Source: an uncultured Lachnospiraceae bacterium (GTDB taxonomy: Bacteria > Bacillota > Clostridia > Lachnospirales > Lachnospiraceae). From it: a stretch of 64,000 nucleotides of DNA. A model generated the notes under the pieces. It ran no database searches and had not been told where the DNA came from. It saw nothing but the letters and a program-made list of their open reading frames with translations. Location: the NCBI GenBank assembly GCA_910585605.1, contig CAJUFL010000005.1, positions 1 to 64,000 on the forward strand, given 5' to 3'. Made by a program: the position numbers and the translations under genes. Position 1 is the first letter of the stretch. Each line of letters starts with the position of its first letter. Positions 42,810-52,971 of the stretch are shown one piece after another.

Positions 42810-45736
42810 TGAGAAGAAAGAAGATTAAGAAAAAGAATCAGGGTAACAGTTTCATAATGGTTGTAGCAACTATTTCCTTTCTTGCAGTTCTTGTGGCGGC
42901 GATTCTGGTTGCTGTTGCACTCTGCTATAGGCTGAAAGCCTATGATATCAATGCACGGGATAATTTCTATTATCTGGAACAGGCGATGGATGAAATATAT
43001 GCGGGTGTCGGCGGAGATGCTATGAGGGTTTTAAATCAGGCATATGATGAAACATTGGAAGTTTTGGTGTATTATGATACTAGTAAAAAGGCATATGTGA
43101 CAATGGAACCAGCAGATGCTAACAAAATTTTAAAGACAACATATATGAAAATGTTGAGCTCTAATGAGGACTATCAGCCAAGTAATGCGGAAGATCATTT
43201 AAAATCGTTTTTGAGTTACCCATATAGTGATACAGATGAGGATACCAAGGAAGGTGTTCAATTGAGTATTGGAAATATAAATAAGACGGACGATGAGTTG
43301 GTGATTTGTAATCTTGTATTACGTAGGGAAGCCAAGTACTCTACAGTAAATGCGAGATCTAAGAAGGATTCCGGTACGGTAGGGGCTCCGGATACGTTTA
43401 TTCAGACTCTTACAACAGATTTAATTATCGGAAAGCCGGAGTTTGATGTTAATTTTAACGGAAATAATGCGGATCTTAGTGAGTTGTATGCTTATTCCAT
43501 GATTGCAGACAGAGGTATTGAGATTACTGATAAAGAAGGTAAGACGGCACTGGGCAATAAGGTAAATATAACCGGAAATATATATGCAGCATCAGATTTT
43601 TATAATAAGAGTTATGATGAGAATCCGGGAACTATTCCAACGGTTAATAATGTTGCTGCTCCGGCAGATTTGAAAAGTGATCAGATTCAGAAGGTAAATT
43701 CTTATGATGAAGATCGTTTGAAAAATTGTGACGGTGTTAATGTAAAGAGCATGTATTCTGGTCTTTATGTAGATGGGGCGTCTGTTATACTGGCGTCAGA
43801 CAGGATTATTGTTCCGGGTTCTCTTGCACTTATGAATTGTGCAGATGTCACAATTTCAAATATTGCTAATTCGTCTGCTGATTATGCAGATATATGGGCA
43901 GATGGTATCGTACTGGATGGATTTGCACTCAGGCAGAGTACGACTGGTGATGTTATGAAAGGTGCTTCTCTGACGATGAAGGCAAGGGCTTATATTTATG
44001 ATGATTTAGAGGTAAATGCCAATTCCGGATCGGTTCTGTTAAACGGAGAGTATTATGGGTATAATTATGCTTCGACGGATAACCGGACTTATACTACAGA
44101 ATCTATTGAGAAAGGTGTACGTAAGTTTACGAAAGATACTCATGCAGGTATTACGGATGGTCAGAGCATAAATGGTCAGGCACATTATAACAGTAGTGCG
44201 ATTATATTGAACGGACAGGATACAACACTTGATTTTAAACAGGCGAATGCGTTATATGTGGCAGGACAGTCTTATATTGAGTTGTCAAAAGCTACTAAGA
44301 AGTCAGAGACCACAGAGACTGTGAATTATACTGTGAAAAATGGTGATGTTGTTGAAAATATGACGGATGAGGTAAGGCGAGAAACAGATAGTTATCTGAC
44401 ACAGGAGATAGAAAACGGAACGGTTACTGATAACTATACGGTGGAGACAGGAAAGATTAGTGAGTCAGATAAGACAGCTATTCAGGATTACCGTACTGGT
44501 GAAGCAATTTCTATTAAGAGTAACCAGTTGGCATATATTCCGGATGGTAATGTACATGATCAGGAGGATGGATTATGGCTGGAGCTTCCACAGCGACTAA
44601 GAGATGTAGATGCTTATAAGGATATCTGGTCTAACTTTGATAAGATACCGGTTGTAAAGACTGTTGTTTCAGGAAAAACAAAGTATTTTCTGGATTTCTC
44701 AAAGGCAGATATAAAAGATAAAAATGTAATGAATCAATTTATTGCAGATTATGCGGCTATGTTTGATGAGTCTACTATAGTTGATGCCAGCGGGAAGACT
44801 GCGGGTGAGACATATGGAATGATCAATATTACCGACTATGAGCATTTTAAAGTGAAAATGCTGCAGGTTAGTGAGGAAGAAACAGATCCATATAAGAATA
44901 TATATACCAATTCGGCAATTACTACACAGGTAGACGGTAATTTTACTATTGTTGCAAACAGTGGAAATATTGCTCCTTTGGTTCAGGCGGCTGAGAATGT
45001 AAATAATGCGATTAAAGAGGGTAATAACGTTCAGTCGTTATTGCAGATTGGTAGTGATGCGGCGGTTGCAGCACAGCGTGTATCAAGTAAGTTACAGGAT
45101 CAATATAAGGAAGTAAAATGGCTTCTTACAAATAAGAGTAGTGAGGGTGCTTTTGTGACACAGGCACATACTTTAAAGGAAGAGGTTATTACGCCTATTA
45201 ACCACTATTTTGATTTTTCTCTTGTAAATAAGGAAAACAGCAGATACTGTACACTTAAGTGTGGATATGGTGTATGGATTTCTGAAGGAGATGTGCAGAT
45301 TGGTGCTGATTCCTGTAAGATAGGTTCTTCAACCGCAGATTATAATAAGCCATATAAAAACGGCAAAGTAAGAGGAATTGTAATTGCTAAGGGAGATGTG
45401 ACCTTTGAGGATAATGTGGAAGAGTTTGAGGGGTTGATTGTAACCGGTGGCAAAATTATCATTAATAATTTTGATAAGGTGAATGGAAAAACAACAATGA
45501 GCCTGATTGCCAATGAAGAAGTAATTAAGACTATCTTGCGGGAATGTGATTATTCCCGTGGAGAAAGCAAGGCTGATAATTTTGGATTTGTCTGCGATAT
45601 GTTCCGGTTATTTACATCCCAGTATGTTCCTCCGGCTGAGAGTGGTGATACCCCTGTGGTTTCAATGAAAGATATCAGTGCTGTCCAGTTTGAAGATATT
45701 CTTTCCTTCCGTAATTGGAAGAAGAATGTAGATTAG
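42806..45736 (+). CDS. Giant PilX-like pilus-associated protein
   Basis: A 976-residue protein. A basic leader MMRRKKIKKKNQG precedes a hydrophobic segment (NSFIMVVATISFLAVLVAAI) in the place of a prepilin helix. Mature position 5 is Met and not Glu, as in PilX/GspK-type minor pilins that cap the fibre and do not need Glu5. The large exported part is unrecognised; its C-terminal third has a beta-helix-like run (GVWISEGDVQIG, GIVIAKGDVTFE). TTG 42806 lies 9 bases after AGGAGG; ATG 42809 is equally possible. It overlaps the preceding gene by four bases. Confidence 0.65.
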   Translation: MMRRKKIKKKNQGNSFIMVVATISFLAVLVAAILVAVALCYRLKAYDINARDNFYYLEQAMDEIYAGVGGDAMRVLNQAYDETLEVLVYYDTSKKAYVTMEPADANKILKTTYMKMLSSNEDYQPSNAEDHLKSFLSYPYSDTDEDTKEGVQLSIGNINKTDDELVICNLVLRREAKYSTVNARSKKDSGTVGAPDTFIQTLTTDLIIGKPEFDVNFNGNNADLSELYAYSMIADRGIEITDKEGKTALGNKVNITGNIYAASDFYNKSYDENPGTIPTVNNVAAPADLKSDQIQKVNSYDEDRLKNCDGVNVKSMYSGLYVDGASVILASDRIIVPGSLALMNCADVTISNIANSSADYADIWADGIVLDGFALRQSTTGDVMKGASLTMKARAYIYDDLEVNANSGSVLLNGEYYGYNYASTDNRTYTTESIEKGVRKFTKDTHAGITDGQSINGQAHYNSSAIILNGQDTTLDFKQANALYVAGQSYIELSKATKKSETTETVNYTVKNGDVVENMTDEVRRETDSYLTQEIENGTVTDNYTVETGKISESDKTAIQDYRTGEAISIKSNQLAYIPDGNVHDQEDGLWLELPQRLRDVDAYKDIWSNFDKIPVVKTVVSGKTKYFLDFSKADIKDKNVMNQFIADYAAMFDESTIVDASGKTAGETYGMINITDYEHFKVKMLQVSEEETDPYKNIYTNSAITTQVDGNFTIVANSGNIAPLVQAAENVNNAIKEGNNVQSLLQIGSDAAVAAQRVSSKLQDQYKEVKWLLTNKSSEGAFVTQAHTLKEEVITPINHYFDFSLVNKENSRYCTLKCGYGVWISEGDVQIGADSCKIGSSTADYNKPYKNGKVRGIVIAKGDVTFEDNVEEFEGLIVTGGKIIINNFDKVNGKTTMSLIANEEVIKTILRECDYSRGESKADNFGFVCDMFRLFTSQYVPPAESGDTPVVSMKDISAVQFEDILSFRNWKKNVD

Positions 45737-45747
45737 GCGGTGATGGT

Positions 45748-46332
45748 ATGAGAAAGAATAAAAATACAAGAAAAAATAAAGGTTACACATTGATTGAGGC
45801 AATTATCGTTATTGCAATTATCGCAATTTTGTCTGGAATGTCTTTTGTAACAATTGGAATTATCAAACAGGCAAAATGCAATGCGGCAGCTTCTACTCTG
45901 GATGCCCAAATGGGAAGTCTTTTGATTAAGACAAAGACTGTTTCGGAAGCAAAAGGTTCACCGCTTTGTATGTTGATTCAGTATAATAATAGTGACATTA
46001 ATTTTGCAGATGGTACAATTGCTAAAAGTGGTTCCTATTCATTAATTTTAGGATATAATGACGGTTCTTCTTTTACACCGAAAGAGGTGGATGCAGATGG
46101 AAATGCGGTAGTTGAGACCACGCTTCCTAATATTCTCAGTATTAATTACACACCGGAAACAGGTGCAGGAGAATGCAGCTTTGTAGATGGAACAGAGACT
46201 ATGCTGATTGAATTTAAAAAGGCAGATGGTTCTGTCCGTTACGGAGCAGGAAGTTACGAGATTATATATAATGGCAATAGAGTGGCGACAGTTAAGTTAG
46301 ATGCGGCAACCGGAAATCATTCCGTGAAGTAG
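45748..46332 (+). CDS. Type IV pilin-like protein (GspG/PilE-type)
   Basis: A 194-residue prepilin. The leader, rich in Lys and Asn, ends in NKG, followed by YTLIEAIIVIAIIAILSGM with Glu5 retained. The globular domain (about 150 residues) contains two Cys (KCNAA and GECSF, plus CML), compatible with a disulfide. ATG 45748 is preferred; reading from 45715 begins inside the previous gene. It overlaps nothing and is 12 bases from the next pilin-like gene. Probably a minor pilin. Confidence 0.8.
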   Translation: MRKNKNTRKNKGYTLIEAIIVIAIIAILSGMSFVTIGIIKQAKCNAAASTLDAQMGSLLIKTKTVSEAKGSPLCMLIQYNNSDINFADGTIAKSGSYSLILGYNDGSSFTPKEVDADGNAVVETTLPNILSINYTPETGAGECSFVDGTETMLIEFKKADGSVRYGAGSYEIIYNGNRVATVKLDAATGNHSVK

Positions 46333-46344
46333 GGGGTGGAGTCA

Positions 46345-47313
46345 TTGTCAGGTATAAAAAATAAAAATAGAGGCTTCACGTTGATTGAGCTGTTAATCAG
46401 TTTAGCATTATTATCTATTATCATGGTAATGGTTGTTCAGTTTATGAGTTCGACAGCAGGAGCACAGAAGAAAACTAAGGAAAATATTAAAGTGCAGACA
46501 GAAGCAAAAGAGGTCATGATCAATATAATGGATGGTCTGGTCACTGCAAGCTACGTACAGGTCAGATCAAAAAATGGTGCAGTCTATACAATGGATAAGA
46601 CTACTGGATCAAGGAAAGAAGCTCTTTCCCCGGCAGCAGGTTCCGTAAGCGTAGTACCAACCTCAAATATGACAATTGTTCCCGATAATTTTGGAAATTA
46701 TAATAAGATGGTAGATACTGACGGGAACTATATAGGCGGCGAGCGTAAGGTGATTGTGGATATGGATACTTTTCAGTTACCGGGAGAAAAAGTTGCTGAT
46801 GGAAATTATCCATTAGAGAGTGATTTGCATAAATCAGCGATAGCAGATGCCCGCTCCTTTAGAATCCTGAAGCAGGAGGTGGCAGGGAATGACACTTATC
46901 TGTATATAGAGCCACAGTATATTTATGCAGAATATAATGTAATGGATGCAAGCGGCAAGCCAACTCAGGTGGAGAGTGTAATATATCGCTTTGTGGATAA
47001 TGCGAATGGCAGTATTAGTATTTATCTTAATCGAAAGATATGGGATCGTAATACGGCGAGCAGATGGTATAGTCTTTTAGGGTCAACACCTGATTCCGGA
47101 GATACCGGTCTGCTGACTAAGAATCTATCAGATTTTTATTTGTCTGCTGATGCAGAGGGGAATGCACTTATGATAGATGCATTGTTCGATATTAAAGGTT
47201 ATAAGTATAATGCAGCAGAAACTGTTAAGTTTAGAAATTCTTCAGTGTTGACTGTCCGACCGCAGAACTTATATAAAAAGGCGACTACTGGCGGTGGAGG
47301 AGCTACACCATAA
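46345..47313 (+). CDS. Minor pilin-like protein (PilW/PulJ-type)
   Basis: A 322-residue prepilin-like protein: a short basic leader ending NRG, then FTLIELLISLALLSIIMVMV with Glu5. Length and position fit PilW/PulJ-type minor pilins. The C-terminal part is beta-rich (VKFRNSSVLTVRPQNLY is the common end of such proteins). TTG 46345 is spaced better from AGGGGGTGG than GTG 46336, and both are non-ATG starts. It ends with a short Gly run. Confidence 0.75.
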   Translation: MSGIKNKNRGFTLIELLISLALLSIIMVMVVQFMSSTAGAQKKTKENIKVQTEAKEVMINIMDGLVTASYVQVRSKNGAVYTMDKTTGSRKEALSPAAGSVSVVPTSNMTIVPDNFGNYNKMVDTDGNYIGGERKVIVDMDTFQLPGEKVADGNYPLESDLHKSAIADARSFRILKQEVAGNDTYLYIEPQYIYAEYNVMDASGKPTQVESVIYRFVDNANGSISIYLNRKIWDRNTASRWYSLLGSTPDSGDTGLLTKNLSDFYLSADAEGNALMIDALFDIKGYKYNAAETVKFRNSSVLTVRPQNLYKKATTGGGGATP

Positions 47314-47342
47314 TAGAAATAAGAAAGGAAGGGAGAAGAACA

Positions 47343-50300
47343 ATGTCAAAGAAAAAAATTATTGCTATTATATTTACATTAGTCGTTCTGGTTACATCAG
47401 TCTCTGCAATTTCTTATTCTATTGCGACAAGAGGTGGCTCTGCAAATAGTAAGAAAGAAATAGAAACAGAGCCTGTGAACAGAGGTGCTAATCCTGCATC
47501 TGATTATAAGACGAATATTGACTTGATTATCGAGAATTCGAATAAGCCGGGAGACGAGGCTCAGACATTTAATGTTGTGGAGATTGTTCCGGTTGGAGTG
47601 AACGGTTCGGATTTAAGCCAGTATATTTCGAATGGTCATTTTAAGAGTAATGTATTTGATGCTAACAGTACCAAAGGTGCTACGATGAAAGCAGATATGA
47701 TATTGTTGGATACTATTCATATAGCAGCAGCAACAACTCTTAATGACAAGGTGGACTCCAATATTACTGGTGAGAATTCAACTATAGGGGATGTCCTGAA
47801 TAAGGCAGACTTGATTTATATCAGCAGCCCGTCGTATTCGTCATATGACAATAATATGAGTGAGGATATTTATAATTATCTTCATACATATGCACTAGGT
47901 AAGGATAAGCCGGTTATTGTTGATTTTGTGAAGCCGGGAGATTCAGGATCTGGTAGTGCATCAAAAACTTATAAGGATTTAATTAGTGAGATTCGAACAA
48001 ATCATATTCGTTTTAGAACATTTGCATGGAAAGATGATGCCAGTGCACAAGAGTTTTTTGATGCGAATTTACAAAAAAAGTCATACTATGTAAAATATAA
48101 TACAAACCAGACACCAAGTAATGGTAAAGTGTTGGTCGTTACTACAAATCAGAATGAGTCAGGTTCCATGTATCAGAAGATGAGTAGTGAGAATAAGAGT
48201 ACTATAATTAATAAAGCATACTATGGTCAGTCAAAACCTAAGGATTTTGAGTATACATTTGTGAATCCGACAGCATTGACTGTGGATCAGTTAAATGAAA
48301 GTTATGATTTTATTTTGTTAGAAAATAATATCATGACTACGTCGATGACAAATGAATTATTTACAAAACTAAAAGCATTGTCAGAAGCTTGTAAATATAT
48401 ACTTTATGATTTTAGAGGAAGTTTTGGAGAGGGGGGCTCCTCGTCTTATGTAGGTACTAATAATTATCTTAAGCTGATGAATTTATTGCTGACGGCAAAT
48501 GGTATTGCAAAACAGTCCAATATTTTATCTGTTCGTTATGGATTTTTTACTTCTTTGAATAATGCTGGTGCTGATGGTGTTGCTTCAGCAAAGGGAATTG
48601 CAGATATTATCAATACCAGTGAATACAGAGACAGTAGTACAAGCGGCGAGAATGGAAGTGCATACCGTGTACTTGAGATTCAGCCCTGCTATCCGATTGA
48701 TACGGATTTAGCCGAGAGTCAGCCGCGTAAAGATCGAGCTTCTGCATATCCTGAATCTATATATAAAGGTATGTATTACACGATTCCGGATCAGGTGCTT
48801 TCCGGCGTGACCAAGGATGAAATAGATGATGATGTTGAGTATTATGCATTTGAAATGAGTAAGGCAAAGATATCTCATGCAACAGGTATTCCGTATAATC
48901 AGATTCAGGTGGATCAGATGTCTGTAGATGAATTGATTTCTACAAAGAATGTTGTACTGGAGAATTATGATCTGGTATATATCGGTGGAGATACATCTGC
49001 ATTGGTTTCACATGAATATGTTAATTATGCCGGTAGTGACTGGAACTTCCAGAATAATTATGTACAGAGTGCATTGAAATGTCTGACCCAGTTTGATATG
49101 TATACCCATACAGGTAATTTTGTAGACTACAAGATGACCTATGGGGAAGTAGCAGGTGGTACAAATTCGGTAGAGTTCAGTGGACATGATCTTACTACGA
49201 TTAAGAGAGATGAGTTGAAAGATTTTGTAAATTCCGGTCTTCCGATTATTATTGATGAGGTGGTAACGAAGGAGTTTGAGGATTCTTATCAATATGATCC
49301 TGCTAATGAAAAATCAACAGAAAAAAACAGATTAAAGCAGTTAGAGTTAAAGCAGATTGATCCTGATTGTAATATGTATCAGTTTTTAGCATATACATAC
49401 GAATTGGTTAAATCTGGTAATTCTAAAGGGAACGTTGCATGGGGGAGTATCAATACCGATGCACAAAATGCGACCAGGTTAGTAGAAAATGTAGATAACG
49501 AGTTTGGGTACACCCGCGGTGGGCAGGTTACGGTTTATAGTGACGATTATGAAAAGGTTATCAAGAATTTAGTGGAGAATGCTGCTTTAAGACCAAGTCT
49601 TAAGATAACTGCTAAACCAAAAGAATATGTAGAAGGTGATGATTCGACGGTTAATACTGAGAATCCGGTGGCATTTACGGCAGGTGTTACAACCACAGCT
49701 GCGGATACTTCTACCTATACTGTAGAACTTTTTATAGATTCTAATGGGGATTGTACCTATGCAGATACGGAGATGGTGAGCAGTGCGACCTGTAATGCAG
49801 GTGGAACAGTTAATTTATCTTATGCTTTGGATGATGATTTCTTTGGACTGGTAAACTGGAAGATTAAGGTTACCGCAGCTAATGGAGTATTGTGTGATAC
49901 CAAAATGGGTACTGCATTATTCAAATTGGACAGTGAGATGAAGAAGACAGTCAGGGTTCTTCAGATTATGCCGTTGGAGAAGTCAGAGCAGACAGGTTTT
50001 TCGTCAGGATTTTCTTTATATTTCTGTACAGAGTGCCAACAGGCTATGCGAGTACTGGAAAATAACGTTCTTGTAATAGGCAATGATAAGAATGGTAATC
50101 CTGGATTGAATTCATATGCAGATCAGGAGACGGTACTGGGAGATGTAAAGGTAGGTAAGCATGAACATCGATTTGGTATTGTAAAATATGATTCGACTAT
50201 TGCAACGGATGACTGGGAAGAAAACTTTGCAGATACCTTAACACATGGGGAAGACGGTACATTAGAGACTGGTGATTACGAGTTTGACTTGGATATTGTT

Positions 50301-52883
50301 ACACCTTCCGAATTTGATGAGATGTGTGCTGATGCAGCAGGACGCACAGATACAGATATCGGTGCAGCAACAGCTTTGGCAGAGCAGTATTTAGAGGAAT
50401 ATGAAGAAGGCTTAGAGTCTCAGACACTGTCATTGTACAGGACAAAATTAGAGTCGGAACTTTATAAGGTAGCAGACCAGATTAGGAATACCAATAGTGG
50501 TAACAGGCGGAATGTAATCCTAAAAGGAATCGGAACTGCCGGAAATCCGGGTAACTGGATGATTGATCAGGCATATTATAAGTTCTGGGAGTACTGTAAT
50601 GACAGAGGTAATCAGCCGCTGGTTGGAGCAATTAATTTATCAGATTTAAAGACAGCTTATAGTAATTATATTACAGAATATGATGAACTGGTTGCCAAAA
50701 AGAAGCTTTATAAAGAATATTCTCGTAAGGCATCTGACCATAATACATGGTTATTGAATAATTATGATATTATTGTTCTTGGTCTGGCAGATGAATTTAA
50801 TAATAAAGATTTATCAACAGTTTCCTGTGGACAGTTAAAGACCTATGTTACTCAGGGCGGTTCTATTTTGAATACACATGATACTATGACAAAATATAAA
50901 GATAAAGGAGCCGTTAATTTAACAAATTCCTTAAGAAGTGCATTTGGTATGGATCGTTTCCATGTGCAGGATGTTGGAAGCAGTACTAAGGTTGAAGTCG
51001 CAGTTCCAAAGGCTGGCAAGAAAACAGTATATATTGGAGAGGTTCTTGAAAGCTGGGGCGGTGATGGTAAGGATTTTGAAATTTCTAATAAGGACTTGAC
51101 AGTTAATGTCAATAGGCAAGGTTGGGGTTCTGTGTATGATGCTACTTTCACGGAAGCTGAACAGCCTCATACATCTTTAAGTGAAAAAGTAAAAATTACT
51201 ATTAACGGTATGCCGAATGTAACCTATAAGTATAGAGATAATTCTACGAATGTGATTAGCAGCGTTGTTGCAAATGCTAACGGTGTTGCGGTTATAGAGT
51301 TAGATCAGGCAATGGATTATGAATCAGTATCTTTTGCTCTTGGCAAAAATAATGTTACAGCGACCTATGATATAAGTACAGGTACACTTTCAGCAAATGC
51401 AAATAATACGGAAGTTGCTGCTGATGGGAAGTTAAAGATTGATATTACGGTTACTGATGGTGGTACAGCAGTTCCGGATGGAACAACAATTAGATGTGCT
51501 TTCAGAGGTAATGTGCAAAATGGAACGACAACAAATGGTGTTGTAACATTTATGGTTGATCCTGCGCAGGCTGCTACCAGCAGTATATATGATTCGCCTT
51601 CTGGGTTCCTGTACAGACAGTATGAGACAGAAGACAGTTCCAAGTATTTCTGGACAGAACGTATTATTGCATCTTCTCCTAGCGAATATGCAAATGTTGC
51701 GAGTAAACTGGAAGGAATTTCTATTAAACGTAATACACCGGTTGGTGTAACGGATTTATATGCGCTTAGTGATGCAGCTAGTAAGCCGACATCTCCGTAC
51801 AGATATGTTTGTATGGAATTTGAGAGTTTTGACCATAAAGATATGGGCTTAGACGGTTCCAGCTTCGAGGCTAAGTATGGTACTAGAAAAGCTGCGAAGG
51901 TAAATCAGGGCGGAGTTACGATGTATCCGTTTGCAATCAGTAGTGAACTTTTGATTTCGCCTACACATGCACAGATGTTCGCACTGGATCTGGAGGATCC
52001 TACAGTAGCTGTATGGTATACCCTCGGCGCTAACTTTGTAAGTGATAATCCAAGTGTGGATGACTCTTGGGCAAGATATGATAGTGGTATTTTTGCCGCA
52101 TCTCCTAAGGATGGTATGAATTCTTACTTCCTTTACAGTAAAAATAATGTGTTCTACTGTGGTGCCGGTCATCAGAAAGTAACCGGTAATATGAAGGATA
52201 ACAATGACGAGAGAAGATTGTTTATCAATGTTATTGTGAACAGTGTTTCCAAAGGAAAAGCAAAGCCGAAACTGAAGCTTTATAATAAGTGTGACGAAGA
52301 AGGCAATAAGCATGAGAATTGTGATGATAGGTTTGTAGATCCGAAGGATGATGACGATAACAAGACGTTATCTAAAGAAATGAATACCTTGTTCTATAAT
52401 GATGCTATTAAGATGTATCAGTATAATATTGATGACGATCAGGCAGAACTTTATCCGGAATTTGATTTTAAAGCGATTGCCGGTACAGCAGATATTAAAG
52501 AAATTACAGTATTCTATGATCTGAATTATGGTGAGGGAGATGGCATGGATAACTCAGATAGTTATAAAGCTGATAAGAACCATGTATTGATTACCTCCTA
52601 TGATGCGGCAGATCCTATGAATGGTAAGCGTGTAAGGCTCAGAGAGTCTGCTTTCCCTAAATTGTTGTTGAAGGAAGACTACTTTGAAAATTATAATGGC
52701 TACACATATATTGTAATCCGTGTAAAGGATGAGGCAAATCAGTGGCAGTCAGCGAGGGTTAAGATTAATAAAGTTCCATATTTGTTTGATTTAACAGATG
52801 CAGGCTTTGATTTTGGTCATCATGGGTTATCAGACAGCAGTATGATAATTGATCTGACAGACAGAAAACATTTTAATATTTAA
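47343..52883 (+). CDS. Giant exported pilus-associated protein, putative adhesin
   Basis: An 1846-residue protein with an N-terminal membrane segment (about residues 3-25) and no prepilin motif. It may match the DUF5057 family that I associate with clostridial pilus loci, but I could not verify this. The chain contains alternating alpha/beta regions (for example FNVVEIVPVG near residue 65, YRVLEIQPCYP near 440 and VRVLQIMPLEK near 877 look like repeats of one domain) and Ig-like segments. No sortase signal is present. Being last in the operon, after four pilin-like genes, it is the likely tip adhesin or tip scaffold. AAGAAAGGAAGGGAG lies before the ATG, and a terminator follows. Confidence 0.6.
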   Translation: MSKKKIIAIIFTLVVLVTSVSAISYSIATRGGSANSKKEIETEPVNRGANPASDYKTNIDLIIENSNKPGDEAQTFNVVEIVPVGVNGSDLSQYISNGHFKSNVFDANSTKGATMKADMILLDTIHIAAATTLNDKVDSNITGENSTIGDVLNKADLIYISSPSYSSYDNNMSEDIYNYLHTYALGKDKPVIVDFVKPGDSGSGSASKTYKDLISEIRTNHIRFRTFAWKDDASAQEFFDANLQKKSYYVKYNTNQTPSNGKVLVVTTNQNESGSMYQKMSSENKSTIINKAYYGQSKPKDFEYTFVNPTALTVDQLNESYDFILLENNIMTTSMTNELFTKLKALSEACKYILYDFRGSFGEGGSSSYVGTNNYLKLMNLLLTANGIAKQSNILSVRYGFFTSLNNAGADGVASAKGIADIINTSEYRDSSTSGENGSAYRVLEIQPCYPIDTDLAESQPRKDRASAYPESIYKGMYYTIPDQVLSGVTKDEIDDDVEYYAFEMSKAKISHATGIPYNQIQVDQMSVDELISTKNVVLENYDLVYIGGDTSALVSHEYVNYAGSDWNFQNNYVQSALKCLTQFDMYTHTGNFVDYKMTYGEVAGGTNSVEFSGHDLTTIKRDELKDFVNSGLPIIIDEVVTKEFEDSYQYDPANEKSTEKNRLKQLELKQIDPDCNMYQFLAYTYELVKSGNSKGNVAWGSINTDAQNATRLVENVDNEFGYTRGGQVTVYSDDYEKVIKNLVENAALRPSLKITAKPKEYVEGDDSTVNTENPVAFTAGVTTTAADTSTYTVELFIDSNGDCTYADTEMVSSATCNAGGTVNLSYALDDDFFGLVNWKIKVTAANGVLCDTKMGTALFKLDSEMKKTVRVLQIMPLEKSEQTGFSSGFSLYFCTECQQAMRVLENNVLVIGNDKNGNPGLNSYADQETVLGDVKVGKHEHRFGIVKYDSTIATDDWEENFADTLTHGEDGTLETGDYEFDLDIVTPSEFDEMCADAAGRTDTDIGAATALAEQYLEEYEEGLESQTLSLYRTKLESELYKVADQIRNTNSGNRRNVILKGIGTAGNPGNWMIDQAYYKFWEYCNDRGNQPLVGAINLSDLKTAYSNYITEYDELVAKKKLYKEYSRKASDHNTWLLNNYDIIVLGLADEFNNKDLSTVSCGQLKTYVTQGGSILNTHDTMTKYKDKGAVNLTNSLRSAFGMDRFHVQDVGSSTKVEVAVPKAGKKTVYIGEVLESWGGDGKDFEISNKDLTVNVNRQGWGSVYDATFTEAEQPHTSLSEKVKITINGMPNVTYKYRDNSTNVISSVVANANGVAVIELDQAMDYESVSFALGKNNVTATYDISTGTLSANANNTEVAADGKLKIDITVTDGGTAVPDGTTIRCAFRGNVQNGTTTNGVVTFMVDPAQAATSSIYDSPSGFLYRQYETEDSSKYFWTERIIASSPSEYANVASKLEGISIKRNTPVGVTDLYALSDAASKPTSPYRYVCMEFESFDHKDMGLDGSSFEAKYGTRKAAKVNQGGVTMYPFAISSELLISPTHAQMFALDLEDPTVAVWYTLGANFVSDNPSVDDSWARYDSGIFAASPKDGMNSYFLYSKNNVFYCGAGHQKVTGNMKDNNDERRLFINVIVNSVSKGKAKPKLKLYNKCDEEGNKHENCDDRFVDPKDDDDNKTLSKEMNTLFYNDAIKMYQYNIDDDQAELYPEFDFKAIAGTADIKEITVFYDLNYGEGDGMDNSDSYKADKNHVLITSYDAADPMNGKRVRLRESAFPKLLLKEDYFENYNGYTYIVIRVKDEANQWQSARVKINKVPYLFDLTDAGFDFGHHGLSDSSMIIDLTDRKHFNI

Positions 52884-52896
52884 CCAAAGGTAAATG

Positions 52897-52930
52897 AAAC
52901 GGTGTGAGGGATTTCCTTCACACCGTTTTT
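52897..52930 (+). terminator. Terminator of the pilus operon
   Basis: AAACGGTGTGA pairs with TTCACACCGTTT around GG-gattt-CC, and five T end the stem. It lies 14 bases after the stop of the giant protein. Confidence 0.9.
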
Positions 52931-52931
52931 G

Positions 52932-52940
52932 TGTTATGAT
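52932..52940 (+). promoter_or_regulatory. Extended -10 promoter for yqeG
   Basis: TGT followed by TATGAT (52935-52940), just after the pilus operon terminator and about 32 bases before the yqeG ATG. No convincing -35 is present. Confidence 0.4.
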
Positions 52941-52971
52941 ACAAGGAAGAAAAATCGGATGAGAGGTGATT

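Noticed and set aside
47343..52883. Giant protein as a class III prepilin
   Set aside because: The N-terminus has no Gly before a hydrophobic helix with Glu5; it looks like a signal anchor or signal peptide.
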